Origin: an uncultured Eubacteriales bacterium
GTDB lineage: Bacteria > Bacillota > Clostridia > Christensenellales > CAG-138
Direction: 5' to 3'
NCBI GenBank assembly: GCA_900543475.1
Contig: UQRU01000035.1
Location: 1 to 18,705 of the forward strand
Length of the DNA: 18,705 bases
The notes beneath the pieces are model-generated. The model had not been told where the DNA came from and did no database searches. It saw only the letters and a list, made by a program, of their open reading frames with translations. This document shows positions 1 to 7,824 of this stretch, in pieces. Position 1 is the stretch's first letter, and every line of letters starts with the position of its first letter. The translations under genes were made by a program, and so were the position numbers.

Positions 1-120
1 GGCGGTCCGCCGCCCGCCCCGGTGGGGGGGGGGGGGGGGGGGGGGGGGTTTGGGGGGGGGGGGGGGGGGGGGGCCCCCCGGGCCGCAAAACGCCGCCGCC
101 CCCCCCGCCGGCCAGACGCC
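1..120. other. Low-complexity contig end (poly-G / poly-C), probable artefact
   Basis: The first 120 bases are almost only G and C. They include long G runs at about 23-48 and 53-73 and C runs near 74-110. No coding pattern or RNA structure can be trusted here. Poly-G is a known artefact of two-colour short-read chemistry, and the opposite contig end carries the matching poly-C. I read the real genomic sequence as starting somewhere around 100-130. The short glycine-rich reading frame that crosses this stretch is not a gene. Confidence 0.8.
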
Positions 121-142
121 GGACCTGCCAGTTTTCCGCCAA

Positions 143-180
143 CAAAAAAACATTGCCGGGGAAATTTCCCCGGCAATGTT
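143..180 (-). terminator. Rho-independent terminator of the fba-DUF1292 operon
   Basis: A perfect hairpin lies at 149-180, with arms AACATTGCCGGGGAAA and TTTCCCCGGCAATGTT. On the minus strand it is followed by a run of seven T residues (plus-strand A run at 144-150). It lies 18 bases past the stop codon of the DUF1292 gene, so it closes the leftward fba operon. Confidence 0.9.
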
Positions 181-197
181 ATTTTAGATATAAACGT

Positions 198-482
198 TTA
201 TTGTTCGAACTGAAATGCATCCCTGTTCCGCTCCATGAACAGGCTGAATACCGCGTCCAGGATGGCTTCATCCTCCACCCCCTGGAGCACGTCCTCCTCC
301 GCATCCTCAGCGGAAGGCAGCAGCTCTAGGATCACCGCTTCCGGGGAATCGGGATCATCGTCCACCGGCAGCAGCACTGCGTATTCACACCCTTCATAGG
401 GCACCACGTCCAGCACCTCAAAGTCCACATCGTTGCCCTCTTCATCCGTGAGGGTCAAAACATTTTCGTAGGTATCTTCCAT
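198..482 (-). CDS. DUF1292 family protein
   Basis: A small acidic protein of 94 residues (95 if the GTG at 485 is the start). It opens with ENVLTLTDEEGNDVDFEVLD, followed by a Y-x-x-x-x-YAVLLPVDD segment. This is the pattern of the DUF1292 (YrzB-like) family found across Firmicutes; the biochemical role of that family is not known to me. The C-terminal half is rich in Asp and Glu and ends in FSLFMERNRDAFQFEQ. The start is uncertain: a GTG at 485 is followed directly by an ATG at 482, and neither has a clear ribosome binding site. The gene begins within a few bases of the fba stop, so translation is probably coupled to fba. A terminator follows at once. Family assignment is confident; function is unknown. 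Confidence 0.85.
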   Translation of the reverse strand: MEDTYENVLTLTDEEGNDVDFEVLDVVPYEGCEYAVLLPVDDDPDSPEAVILELLPSAEDAEEDVLQGVEDEAILDAVFSLFMERNRDAFQFEQ

Positions 483-486
483 CACA

Positions 487-1422
487 TTAAGCTTTGCCGT
501 TGCAGCCCAGCACGTTGACGATCTTGTGGGTCACCATGTCCTTGATGGCCTGGCGGGCAGGCTTCAGGTACTGCCGGGGATCGAAATGATCGGGATGCTC
601 GGCGAAGTACTTACGGATGGTACCGGTCATGGCAAGGCGCAGGTCGCTGTCGATGTTGATCTTGCACACGGCCATGGAAGCGGCCTTGCGGAGCATATCC
701 TCGGGCACGCCGATGGCATCGGGCATCTTGCCGCCGTAGGTATTGATCATCTCCACGAATTCGGGAATAACGCTGGAGGCGCCGTGGAGCACGATGGGGA
801 ACCCGGGCAGCCGCTTTTCCACCTCTTCCAGGATGTCGAAGCGGAGCTGGGGCTTGGTACCTGGCTTAAATTTATAGGCGCCGTGGCTGGTGCCAATGGC
901 AATGGCCAGGGAATCTACGCCGGTACGGGAGACGAAATCCTGCACCTGGTCCGGATCGGTATAGCTGCCCTCGCCGGCGGCTACCTTCACATCGTCCTCT
1001 ACGCCTTCCAGGCGGCCCAACTCGCCTTCTACCACCACGCCATGGTCATGGGCGTATTCCACGACCTTTTTGGTCAGGGCCACGTTATCCTCATAGGCAT
1101 GGTGGCTGCCGTCGATCATCACGGAGGTGAACCCGCCGTCGATGCAACTCTTGCACAGTTCAAAGGTATCCCCATGATCCAGGTGCAGGCAGATGGGCAG
1201 GTCTGTCTCGATGATGGCGGCTTCCACCAGCTTGAGCAGGTAGGTATGGTTGGCATATTTCCGGGCGCCGCTGGAGACCTGGAGGATCAGGGGGGCGTTT
1301 TGCTCCTTGGCGGCCTCGGTGATACCTTGGATGATCTCCATGTTGTTCACGTTAAAAGCGCCAATGGCATAACCGCCTTCATAGGCCTTTTTGAACATTT
1401 CGGTGCTGGTTACAAATGGCAT
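487..1422 (-). CDS. fba: Class II fructose-bisphosphate aldolase
   Basis: Cytoplasmic zinc-dependent aldolase that cleaves fructose 1,6-bisphosphate to dihydroxyacetone phosphate and glyceraldehyde 3-phosphate in glycolysis, and runs in reverse in gluconeogenesis. The protein has 311 residues, typical for the family. Visible active-site elements are LHLDHG (residues 79-84; Asp82 as general acid and His83 as zinc ligand), VEGELG (131-136; Glu134), IGTSHG (176-181; His180) and LHGASS (212-217; His213 as zinc ligand). The N-terminus PFVTSTEMFKKAYEGGYAIGAFN is standard. The start has a good ribosome binding site, AAAGGAGA, about 10 bases upstream. It is first in a two-gene leftward unit with a DUF1292 gene and diverges from a glycosyltransferase gene. 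The antisense reading frame at 526-1524 is a shadow. Confidence 0.97.
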   Translation of the reverse strand: MPFVTSTEMFKKAYEGGYAIGAFNVNNMEIIQGITEAAKEQNAPLILQVSSGARKYANHTYLLKLVEAAIIETDLPICLHLDHGDTFELCKSCIDGGFTSVMIDGSHHAYEDNVALTKKVVEYAHDHGVVVEGELGRLEGVEDDVKVAAGEGSYTDPDQVQDFVSRTGVDSLAIAIGTSHGAYKFKPGTKPQLRFDILEEVEKRLPGFPIVLHGASSVIPEFVEMINTYGGKMPDAIGVPEDMLRKAASMAVCKINIDSDLRLAMTGTIRKYFAEHPDHFDPRQYLKPARQAIKDMVTHKIVNVLGCNGKA

Positions 1423-1475
1423 GGTATTTTATCTCCTTTGCAGCCGCCATATTGCGGCAAATTTAGTCTGTATTT

Positions 1476-1504
1476 ATTATACCCCGTCTTTGGCGTATTT
1501 GGAT
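1476..1504 (-). promoter_or_regulatory. Probable sigma-A promoter for fba
   Basis: On the minus strand a perfect -10 box TATAAT occupies 1481-1476, preceded by GGGG. The -35 region at about 1504-1499 (ATCCAA) is poor. Transcription would start near 1469, giving a leader of about 45 bases with the fba ribosome binding site in it. The call rests on the -10 and its position. Confidence 0.5.
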
Positions 1505-1511
1505 ATAAGAA

Positions 1512-1540
1512 TTGTAGATACTAAGGGAAAGGGGTATAAT
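1512..1540 (+). promoter_or_regulatory. Sigma-A promoter for the glycosyltransferase operon
   Basis: TTGTAG (1512-1517), a 17-base spacer and a perfect TATAAT (1535-1540). It lies back to back with the fba promoter. Transcription would start near 1547, leaving a GC-rich leader of about 105 bases before the ATG at 1653. I recognise no riboswitch in that leader. Confidence 0.7.
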
Positions 1541-1652
1541 GTGTACGTGGGTATTTTCCCCAGGTTTACAAGGGAATGGCAGGTATTGGACCCTTGCAGG
1601 CTTTTCCCCCGGGGCCCGGGCGCACCACCGGAATAGAAGGAGGCGTATCCCT

Positions 1653-2570
1653 ATGAAAAAGACCCTATCCCTGATTATCCCCGCTTTCAACGAAGAGGCG
1701 GTGCTGGCGGAATCCTTTGCCCAAATGGACGCCGCCATGGCCGCGTTGCCCTATGATTACGAGATCATTTATGTGGACGATGGCAGCCGGGACGGCACCT
1801 GGCCTGCCCTCCGCGCCCTGGCCCAGCGCCATCCCCAGGTGCGGGCCATGCGCCTCTCCCGCAACTTTGGCCACCAGCTGGCAGTCACCGCCGGCATGGA
1901 CGTAGCCCGGGGGGACGCCCTCATTATCATCGATATCGATCTACAGGACCCGCCTGCGGTCATCGGGGAACTGGTGGCCGCCTGGGAGCAGGGGGCGGAT
2001 ATCGCCTATGGGCAACGGGTGCGCCGGGAAGGGGAGACCATCTTCAAGCGGTTTACCGCCTGGTGCTATTACCGGCTGCTCCACAGCATGAGCGCCTGCC
2101 CCATCCCCTTGGATACCGGGGATTTCCGCCTGATCGACCGGATGGTGGCGGACGATTTTTTGCGGATGCGGGAGCACGACCGGTTCCTCCGGGGCATGAG
2201 CGCCTGGATGGGCTACCATGCCGTGCCCGTCCCCTATGTGCGCCATGAGCGCAAGGCGGGCAGCTCCAAGTATTCCTTCAAAAAAATGCTCAAGCTGGCC
2301 ATGGCGGGAATTCTCGGGTTTTCCGGGCGGCCTTTGACCATGATCGGCTATTTTGGCTTACTGGTAGGCGCTGCCTCCGTATTGGGCTTGATCGCCGCCT
2401 GTATCTGGGACGGCGCTATCTGGCTCAAAGCCGTGTGCATCCTGGCGATCCTCCAGGCTATCATTATGGTGGCCCAGGGCATCCAGGGGGCCTACCTAAA
2501 CCGGATCTATGACGAAGTGCGGGGCCGCCCGCTTTACATCATACGGGAAGATACCCGGCAGGAGCCTTAA
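1653..2570 (+). CDS. Family 2 glycosyltransferase, polyprenyl-phosphate type (GtrB/DPM1-like)
   Basis: Predicted to move a sugar from a nucleotide donor to a lipid phosphate carrier at the inner face of the membrane, supplying sugar for cell-surface glycans. It has 305 residues. The N-terminal GT-A domain starts LSLIIPAFNEE (5-15) and contains VDDGSRDGT (41-49), NFGHQ (71-75) and the metal-binding IDIDLQDPP (93-101). An RKAGSSKYSF motif (200-209) follows, then two predicted membrane helices at about 229-252 and 260-284. This is the layout of GtrB, ArnC and B. subtilis YkcC-like enzymes. The start is set by GAAGGAGG at 1636-1643; an in-frame ATG at 1539 overlaps the promoter and is not used. 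The aminopeptidase gene follows after 44 bases on the same strand. The sugar and acceptor cannot be told from the sequence. Confidence 0.9.
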   Translation: MKKTLSLIIPAFNEEAVLAESFAQMDAAMAALPYDYEIIYVDDGSRDGTWPALRALAQRHPQVRAMRLSRNFGHQLAVTAGMDVARGDALIIIDIDLQDPPAVIGELVAAWEQGADIAYGQRVRREGETIFKRFTAWCYYRLLHSMSACPIPLDTGDFRLIDRMVADDFLRMREHDRFLRGMSAWMGYHAVPVPYVRHERKAGSSKYSFKKMLKLAMAGILGFSGRPLTMIGYFGLLVGAASVLGLIAACIWDGAIWLKAVCILAILQAIIMVAQGIQGAYLNRIYDEVRGRPLYIIREDTRQEP

Positions 2571-2614
2571 TGGCCCTATTTTGCATCATATCGTAAGGAG
2601 GATATTGTATTACT

Positions 2615-3730
2615 ATGACCGACCCTCGTATTCAACAGCTGGCCCACAACTTGATCACCTTTTCCTGTCACATCCAACCAGGGGAAAAGGTGCTGATTGA
2701 AGGCATTGGCGAAGTGCAGGAATTGGTCCGCGCCCTGGTACGGGAAGCCTATGCCGCCGGCGGCGTGCCCTTTGTATGGCTCAACCGCCCAGATGTGACC
2801 CGGGAGCTTACTTTGGGCGCTACCGAAGCGCAGCTAAATCTTCGCGCCCAAATCGACGGCGCGCTGATGGAGCAAATGCAAGCCTATATCGGCGTGCGGG
2901 GCGGGGAAAATAGCAGCGAGATGGCGGACGTGCCTCCGGAAAAGCTGGCCTTATCCGCCCATTTGTACAACGAGCCTGTCCACAGCAAGATCCGGGTACC
3001 CAAGACCAAATGGGTGGTGCTTCGCTACCCCACCCCGGGCATGGCCCAGCAGGCTAATATGAGCACCGCTGCCTTTGAGGATTATTATTTCCGGGTATGC
3101 AACCTGGATTATTCCAAGATGGACAAGGCTATGGACGCCTTAAAGGCGCTCATGGATCGTACGGATCAGGTCCATATCGTCGGCCCAGGTACGGACTTGC
3201 GCTTCTCCATCAAGGGGATCCCGGCCATCAAGTGCGCAGGGCACATGAACATCCCTGATGGGGAGATTTATACCGCGCCGGTCCAGGGCAGCATCGAGGG
3301 GACCATCCGGTACAATACCCCTTCCGTGCTGGAAGGCTTCACCTATGAAAACATCACCCTCACCTTCCGGGAAGGCAAGATCGTGGAAGCCACCTGCAAC
3401 GACACCCAGCGGATCAACCAGGTATTTGACCGGGATGCTGGGGCCCGCTATGTAGGGGAATTTGCCATTGGCGTGAATCCCTATATCACCTTCCCCATGA
3501 AGGATACCCTTTTCGACGAGAAGATCGCCGGCAGCTTCCATTTCACCCCGGGTTCCTGCTACGACGAATGCAGCAACGGCAACAAATCCTCCATCCACTG
3601 GGATCTGGTGTGCATCCAAACCCCGGAGATGGGAGGAGGCGAAATGTATTTTGACGGGGTGTTGATCCGTAAAGACGGCCGGTTTGTATTGCCCAGCCTC
3701 AGCGGGCTGAATCCGGAGAACCTGATATAA
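2615..3730 (+). CDS. Aminopeptidase, peptidase family M29 (AmpS/AmpT-like)
   Basis: Cytoplasmic metallo-aminopeptidase that removes N-terminal residues from peptides. It has 371 residues, shorter than the roughly 410 of Thermus AmpT and Staphylococcus AmpS. The full set of M29 active-site residues can be lined up by motif: Glu217 in PDGEIYTAP, Glu282 in VGEFAIG, His309 in SFHFTPG, Tyr316, and His328 and Asp330 in SIHWDLV. The order and spacing match the two-metal site of AmpS/AmpT. The ribosome binding site AAGGAGG is at 2595-2601, a slightly long distance from the ATG. The stop codon overlaps the ATG of the next gene by one base (TAATG), so the two are probably translated together. The physiological substrate is not evident. 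Confidence 0.92.
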   Translation: MTDPRIQQLAHNLITFSCHIQPGEKVLIEGIGEVQELVRALVREAYAAGGVPFVWLNRPDVTRELTLGATEAQLNLRAQIDGALMEQMQAYIGVRGGENSSEMADVPPEKLALSAHLYNEPVHSKIRVPKTKWVVLRYPTPGMAQQANMSTAAFEDYYFRVCNLDYSKMDKAMDALKALMDRTDQVHIVGPGTDLRFSIKGIPAIKCAGHMNIPDGEIYTAPVQGSIEGTIRYNTPSVLEGFTYENITLTFREGKIVEATCNDTQRINQVFDRDAGARYVGEFAIGVNPYITFPMKDTLFDEKIAGSFHFTPGSCYDECSNGNKSSIHWDLVCIQTPEMGGGEMYFDGVLIRKDGRFVLPSLSGLNPENLI

Positions 3731-4296
3731 TGGAACAGGGCAACGACGTTTTTGCCCGGATCGACGGGCTGCTGAAAAGTAGGGGCAGGGTGGTCATCGC
3801 CATCGACGGCCAAAGCGGCGCCGGCAAAACCACCCTGGCCGGCCTGCTGGCGGATCGGTATGGGGCCCGGGTTCTCCACGGGGACGATTATTTTCCCCGG
3901 CCCGGCCATCGCCATGACCCCGGCCAGCTGGCAGGGGTCAACCTGGACGTAGCCCGCTTCCTTCAGGAGATCATCCATCCCCTGGAAGAGGATCGGGATA
4001 TTTATACCCGCTCCTTTGATTGCAAAAACAACCGGCTGCTGCCTCCCCGGCACATTCCCTTTTTGCCGGTATCCATCCTGGAGGGCAGCTATTGCCTGCA
4101 CCCCAGCTTTGGCCCCTACTATGACGTAGCCATCTTTTTGCAGGTAGACCCCGCCGTCCAACGGGCCAGGCTCCAGGCCCGCTATGACGCCCCCAGGTTC
4201 CAACGGGCTACCGAAGAATGGATCCCCATGGAGAACGCCTACTTTTCCAGCCTGAATATTCCGGAAAAGTGCGACTTTATCCTTACAATGGCATAA
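3730..4296 (+). CDS. Uridine-kinase-like P-loop phosphotransferase
   Basis: Predicted small-molecule kinase of the uridine kinase/phosphoribulokinase-like group, 188 residues. The Walker A loop is GQSGAGKTT (27-35), preceded by the strand VVIAID. LHGDDYF (49-55) is the substrate-side Asp motif typical of uridine kinases, and LEGSYCLHP (117-125) fits the Walker B-like strand. RARLQARY (145-152) resembles the lid. The true substrate could be a nucleoside, a nicotinamide riboside-type compound or another alcohol. The start overlaps the aminopeptidase stop by one base, which implies translational coupling. The stop codon lies within a small perfect inverted repeat (CATAACC, 3-base loop, GGTTATG, 4292-4308) that has no T tract. 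Confidence 0.8.
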   Translation: MEQGNDVFARIDGLLKSRGRVVIAIDGQSGAGKTTLAGLLADRYGARVLHGDDYFPRPGHRHDPGQLAGVNLDVARFLQEIIHPLEEDRDIYTRSFDCKNNRLLPPRHIPFLPVSILEGSYCLHPSFGPYYDVAIFLQVDPAVQRARLQARYDAPRFQRATEEWIPMENAYFSSLNIPEKCDFILTMA

Positions 4297-4348
4297 CCTG
4301 TGGTTATGGGAAACGGGAATTGCAACAGAATATGAAATTTTCAACTAA

Positions 4349-5485
<1,137 letters not shown>

Positions 5486-5506
5486 GCTTCCTCCTTCCAT
5501 CCAGCA

Positions 5507-5546
5507 AAACAGGGCGGAGCCGATCGGCTCCGCCCTGTTGGTTTTT
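5507..5546 (+). terminator. Rho-independent terminator of gap, possibly bidirectional
   Basis: A perfect GC-rich stem has arms AACAGGGCGGAGCC (5508-5521) and GGCTCCGCCCTGTT (5526-5539) around a GATC loop, followed by GGTTTTTG. On the minus strand the stem is followed by TTTTGCTGG, so it may also stop transcription arriving from the convergent gene at 5584-5991. Confidence 0.92.
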
Positions 5547-5583
5547 GTAGCCCTGCCCGCCGGGCCCCAGGGCGAATGCGGCC

Positions 5584-5991
5584 CTACGGCTCCTGCCCTG
5601 CCTTTTCCATGGCCCGGCAGCGGGTCCACAGCAGGGCCAGCTGCGCCGTTCCCAGGGCCAGCTGCAGGAGGAACGTGGGCAATATGTCTTTCCCTTGGAA
5701 TAGGAGCAGCACGCCCTCTAGATGCGAGCGGGAAAATAGGAGCCTCGACCCCAGGGTGCCGAACAGGACAAAGGCCAGATAAAACCCCTGAAGCAGAACG
5801 GGCAGGCCCGCCGCCCGGGCGTCCCGTTGGCTCCAGTAGAGCAGGCAAGCCCCCAGGACATGGGAAAGGCTGGCCGCCAGGCCATACCCCTCGCCAATGG
5901 AGCTATATAGGCTGATCCGCGTTGCATAGCAATCCACCAGGAACAGCAGGAAGTAAAGCAGATATAGGATGCCAACGTGTTTTTGCTTCAT
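5584..5991 (-). CDS. Small membrane protein of unknown function
   Basis: 135 residues that I do not recognise. The sequence shows about four hydrophobic stretches: residues 7-22 (GILYLLYFLLFLVDCY), 36-53, 63-85 (LPVLLQGFYLAFVLFGTLG) and 104-122 (LPTFLLQLALGTAQLALLW). A short Arg/Glu-rich tail follows. This suggests an integral membrane protein with both ends on the same side. The start has AAAGGAGA about 7 bases upstream, which supports a real gene. It follows the secreted-protein gene on the same strand after about 75 bases that contain a long inverted repeat, and converges on gap with the gap terminator between them. No function can be inferred. Confidence 0.7.
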   Translation of the reverse strand: MKQKHVGILYLLYFLLFLVDCYATRISLYSSIGEGYGLAASLSHVLGACLLYWSQRDARAAGLPVLLQGFYLAFVLFGTLGSRLLFSRSHLEGVLLLFQGKDILPTFLLQLALGTAQLALLWTRCRAMEKAGQEP

Positions 5992-6019
5992 CGCGGTCTC
6001 CTTTCATAGATTGATTTAC

Positions 6020-6058
6020 GGCGGCCATGCCAGCTATAAGGGCTGAAGCATGGCCGCC
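6020..6058. repeat. Perfect 11-bp inverted repeat between two leftward genes
   Basis: GGCGGCCATGC (6020-6030) pairs with GCATGGCCGCC (6048-6058). The stem can continue through CAGC/GCTG inside, with an AA bulge. Neither strand shows a T tract, so it is not a standard terminator. It may slow or partly stop transcription between the two genes, or protect the upstream message. Confidence 0.6.
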
Positions 6059-6066
6059 TACTGTAT

Positions 6067-6714
6067 TTATGCGGTTTCAATGTGTGCGTCAGTGAAGGGA
6101 TCAGTACGATAATACAATGTACCTCCAACGGTTGCGCTTGCATTTAAAAACTGAAAATCCAACCCAAGGCTTATGGCATAATCTTCCGCAACCTCATATG
6201 AGGCGTTGAGTGCTAAACGGATTTGAGAATTACTGTTGATGATTGTTGCGCTTACAGATGAACCAGGTGTTAGTGTATATTGTCCAAATCCACTAGCCCA
6301 CGCGCCGGTCTGCCCGGTGGATATAAATTGGGAACCGTAATGATGGTAAAGCTTCACGGCATCCGCGTAAAAATACGCTTGCATACCTGAAGGGTGATAA
6401 TTATTATCGTAAACTGTTCCGTAGATCGTATATGTGGTATCACCGTTATCAATCGTTGTGTCCCCCGTCCATCCCAACGGCATTGCAGTGCCGCCAAGGG
6501 CGGCAAGAGCCGCCTGAATTTCCGCGTCGACGATTTGTGCCGCTTCTTCATAGGTGATTCCTTCGGCAGCAGCTTTGCGCGTCAAGAACTCCTCCCGGGA
6601 CATGGGGACAAAGCCGCCCTCTAAGGGTATCGGTTGCTCTTCCGCAGCCATGGCTACGCTGGTGCATGATAAAATCATCACGAGTGTCAATAAATACGCA
6701 ACAACTTTTTTCAT
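6067..6714 (-). CDS. Secreted protein of unknown function
   Basis: 215 residues with a clear signal peptide: MKK, hydrophobic residues 4-16, then a likely cut after AMA at about 23. A Cys at 17 is in a poor lipobox context, so a lipoprotein is less likely. Residues 30-75 are charged and helical (PMSREEFLTRKAAAEGITYEEAAQIV). Residues 80-215 are rich in Thr, Ser, Gly, Tyr and Asn with alternating patterns typical of a beta-sandwich (DTTYTIYGTVYDNNYHPSGMQ). I do not recognise the family. The ribosome binding site AAAGGAGA stands right before the ATG. Base composition is visibly less GC-rich than in the flanking genes, which may mean different ancestry. It has its own candidate promoter. Confidence 0.8.
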   Translation of the reverse strand: MKKVVAYLLTLVMILSCTSVAMAAEEQPIPLEGGFVPMSREEFLTRKAAAEGITYEEAAQIVDAEIQAALAALGGTAMPLGWTGDTTIDNGDTTYTIYGTVYDNNYHPSGMQAYFYADAVKLYHHYGSQFISTGQTGAWASGFGQYTLTPGSSVSATIINSNSQIRLALNASYEVAEDYAISLGLDFQFLNASATVGGTLYYRTDPFTDAHIETA

Positions 6715-6826
6715 TTTTTCTCCTTTCAGTCGGTCCGGACAAGCTCATATAGGGCCGATAAAAATGGGGATGGAAATCCTCTCCTTTCATCCTATAAATT
6801 TCATGTTCGTTTTATTTATCATACCA
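6715..6826 (-). promoter_or_regulatory. Promoter and leader of the secreted-protein gene
   Basis: On the minus strand an extended -10 element TGG-TATGAT is present, with the hexamer at 6823-6818; the -35 is weak. The leader would be about 95 bases. It carries a second ribosome-binding-site-like string (GATGAAAGGAGAGG, around 6778-6791) with no start codon after it, inside the loop of a possible GGATG/CATCC stem. The true site next to the ATG repeats TGAAAGGAGA. Confidence 0.5.
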
Positions 6827-6860
6827 TAATTTTCACCATTGTGTATGAACAAATTGTAAA

Positions 6861-6889
6861 CAGAGGGGGCGTGGCCTGTGCCGCGCCCC
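6861..6889 (-). terminator. Possible weak terminator after the CPBP protease gene
   Basis: On the minus strand a GGGGCG ... CGCCCC stem (6889-6884 with 6871-6866) encloses GGC ACAG GCC, with one mismatch between the two stems. It is followed only by CCTCTGTTTAC, a poor T tract. The hairpin is strong but the tail is weak. Confidence 0.4.
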
Positions 6890-6904
6890 GCCGTTTATCC
6901 CGCC

Positions 6905-7717
6905 TTATCCGCGCCTGTCCTTTTTCCCCAGCCCCAGGTCCCGCCAGAGCCATACGCCGGCCCCAAGGGCCAGGGCCAGCACCAGCAGGTTATAGGCCCA
7001 GGGCGCGTTGGGCAGCAGGAAGGAGCCCATCAAGTTCACCGCCATGTGAAAGGCCACCGAAGCCCACAGGGAGTCGCAGGCGTCCCGCACCAGGCACATC
7101 ACCGCTCCCAGCAGGGCCGCGTAGGCGATCCATACCGGGTGGCCGTGGAGCAGGCCAAAGAGCAGGGACCCGATGACAATGGCCCAGGGCCGGGCCATGG
7201 CCTTGCGCAGGGTATCATAGATCAGGCCCCGGAAAAGCATCTCCTCCAGCAGGGGGGCCAGGATGACGATGGACAGCACCCGGACCCACAGGGGGCCCAG
7301 CAATAGGGCTTCCGACTGGGCGGCATAATCCGAAAGCAGCCGCTCCGGCAAAAAGCCCAGCAGCAGGGATATGGCCGTACCCAGGGCCATGCCCAGGGCC
7401 ACGCACCGGACCACAAGGGCATGGGGCAAGGGGTTCAGTCCCAGGGCCTGGGCAAAGGGCTTTTTCCCCAGGGCGCTGACGCCCAATAAAATGCCGATGG
7501 CCAACACGTTGGTGATCAGGGAAATATAGGTCTGGGCTTGCAACAGCCTTTGGGTAACGGTCTGCTGCAAGGTCTCCAGCGTAGCCGTCCCCTCCCCTGC
7601 CACCAGGATGCCGATCACCGCCCCGGCGGCGGTGGTCACCAGGATCTGCAAAACCAGGTATCCTACCGTATATAGGCTGACTAAGCCCAGGCTTTTCCAG
7701 CAAGCTTTACTTTTCAT
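6905..7717 (-). CDS. CPBP (Rce1/Abi) family intramembrane metalloprotease
   Basis: Predicted glutamate-type membrane protease of the CPBP family, whose members include CAAX prenyl endopeptidase Rce1 and bacteriocin self-immunity proteins. It has 270 residues and about eight hydrophobic segments. All three family motifs are present: EEMLFRGL (158-165; the EExxxR motif), FGLLHGHP (187-194; FxxxH) and FHMAVN (223-228; HxxxN). I chose the ATG at 7717 because AAGAGGTG lies just upstream and the first helix begins a few residues later. The longer open frame to 7927 would cross the psuK promoter and start region. The substrate is unknown, and no bacteriocin precursor gene is visible nearby. It diverges from psuK. 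Confidence 0.88.
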   Translation of the reverse strand: MKSKACWKSLGLVSLYTVGYLVLQILVTTAAGAVIGILVAGEGTATLETLQQTVTQRLLQAQTYISLITNVLAIGILLGVSALGKKPFAQALGLNPLPHALVVRCVALGMALGTAISLLLGFLPERLLSDYAAQSEALLLGPLWVRVLSIVILAPLLEEMLFRGLIYDTLRKAMARPWAIVIGSLLFGLLHGHPVWIAYAALLGAVMCLVRDACDSLWASVAFHMAVNLMGSFLLPNAPWAYNLLVLALALGAGVWLWRDLGLGKKDRRG

Positions 7718-7808
7718 GCGCACCTCTTTTCCCCTTGCCTGATTGGCTTTCAGCCGAAAAGGCCAAGGGATCTTGTATTTTTTCCATGTGTTTGCGGGTT
7801 TCACCTGT

Positions 7809-7818
7809 ATTTTACCAC
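7809..7818 (-). promoter_or_regulatory. Candidate extended -10 promoter for the CPBP gene
   Basis: The minus strand reads TGTGG-TAAAAT, with the hexamer at 7814-7809 and TG one base upstream (extended -10). The -35 is poor. It mirrors the psuK -10 element on the other strand, with only 7 bases between the two inverted arms. The leader would be about 85 bases. Confidence 0.4.
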
Positions 7819-7824
7819 AGTCTA

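Noticed and set aside
22..213. Glycine-rich open frame at the left end
   Set aside because: It is the translation of the poly-G artefact and overlaps the fba operon terminator; it has no ribosome binding site.
526..1524. Long rightward open frame opposite fba
   Set aside because: It is antisense to a fully conserved aldolase, with His/Gly/Val-rich shadow composition and no start signal.
1541..1652. Riboswitch in the leader of the first glycosyltransferase
   Set aside because: I looked for known conserved cores and found none; the sequence is GC-rich without a clear paired architecture.
4292..4308. Hairpin over the kinase stop codon as a terminator
   Set aside because: The stem is only 7 bp, AT-rich, and has no T tract. 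The gap promoter downstream makes a terminator unnecessary.
5508..5539. Inverted repeat near 5520 as a regulator site
   Set aside because: The GC-rich stem followed by TTTTT right after gap is explained by a terminator.
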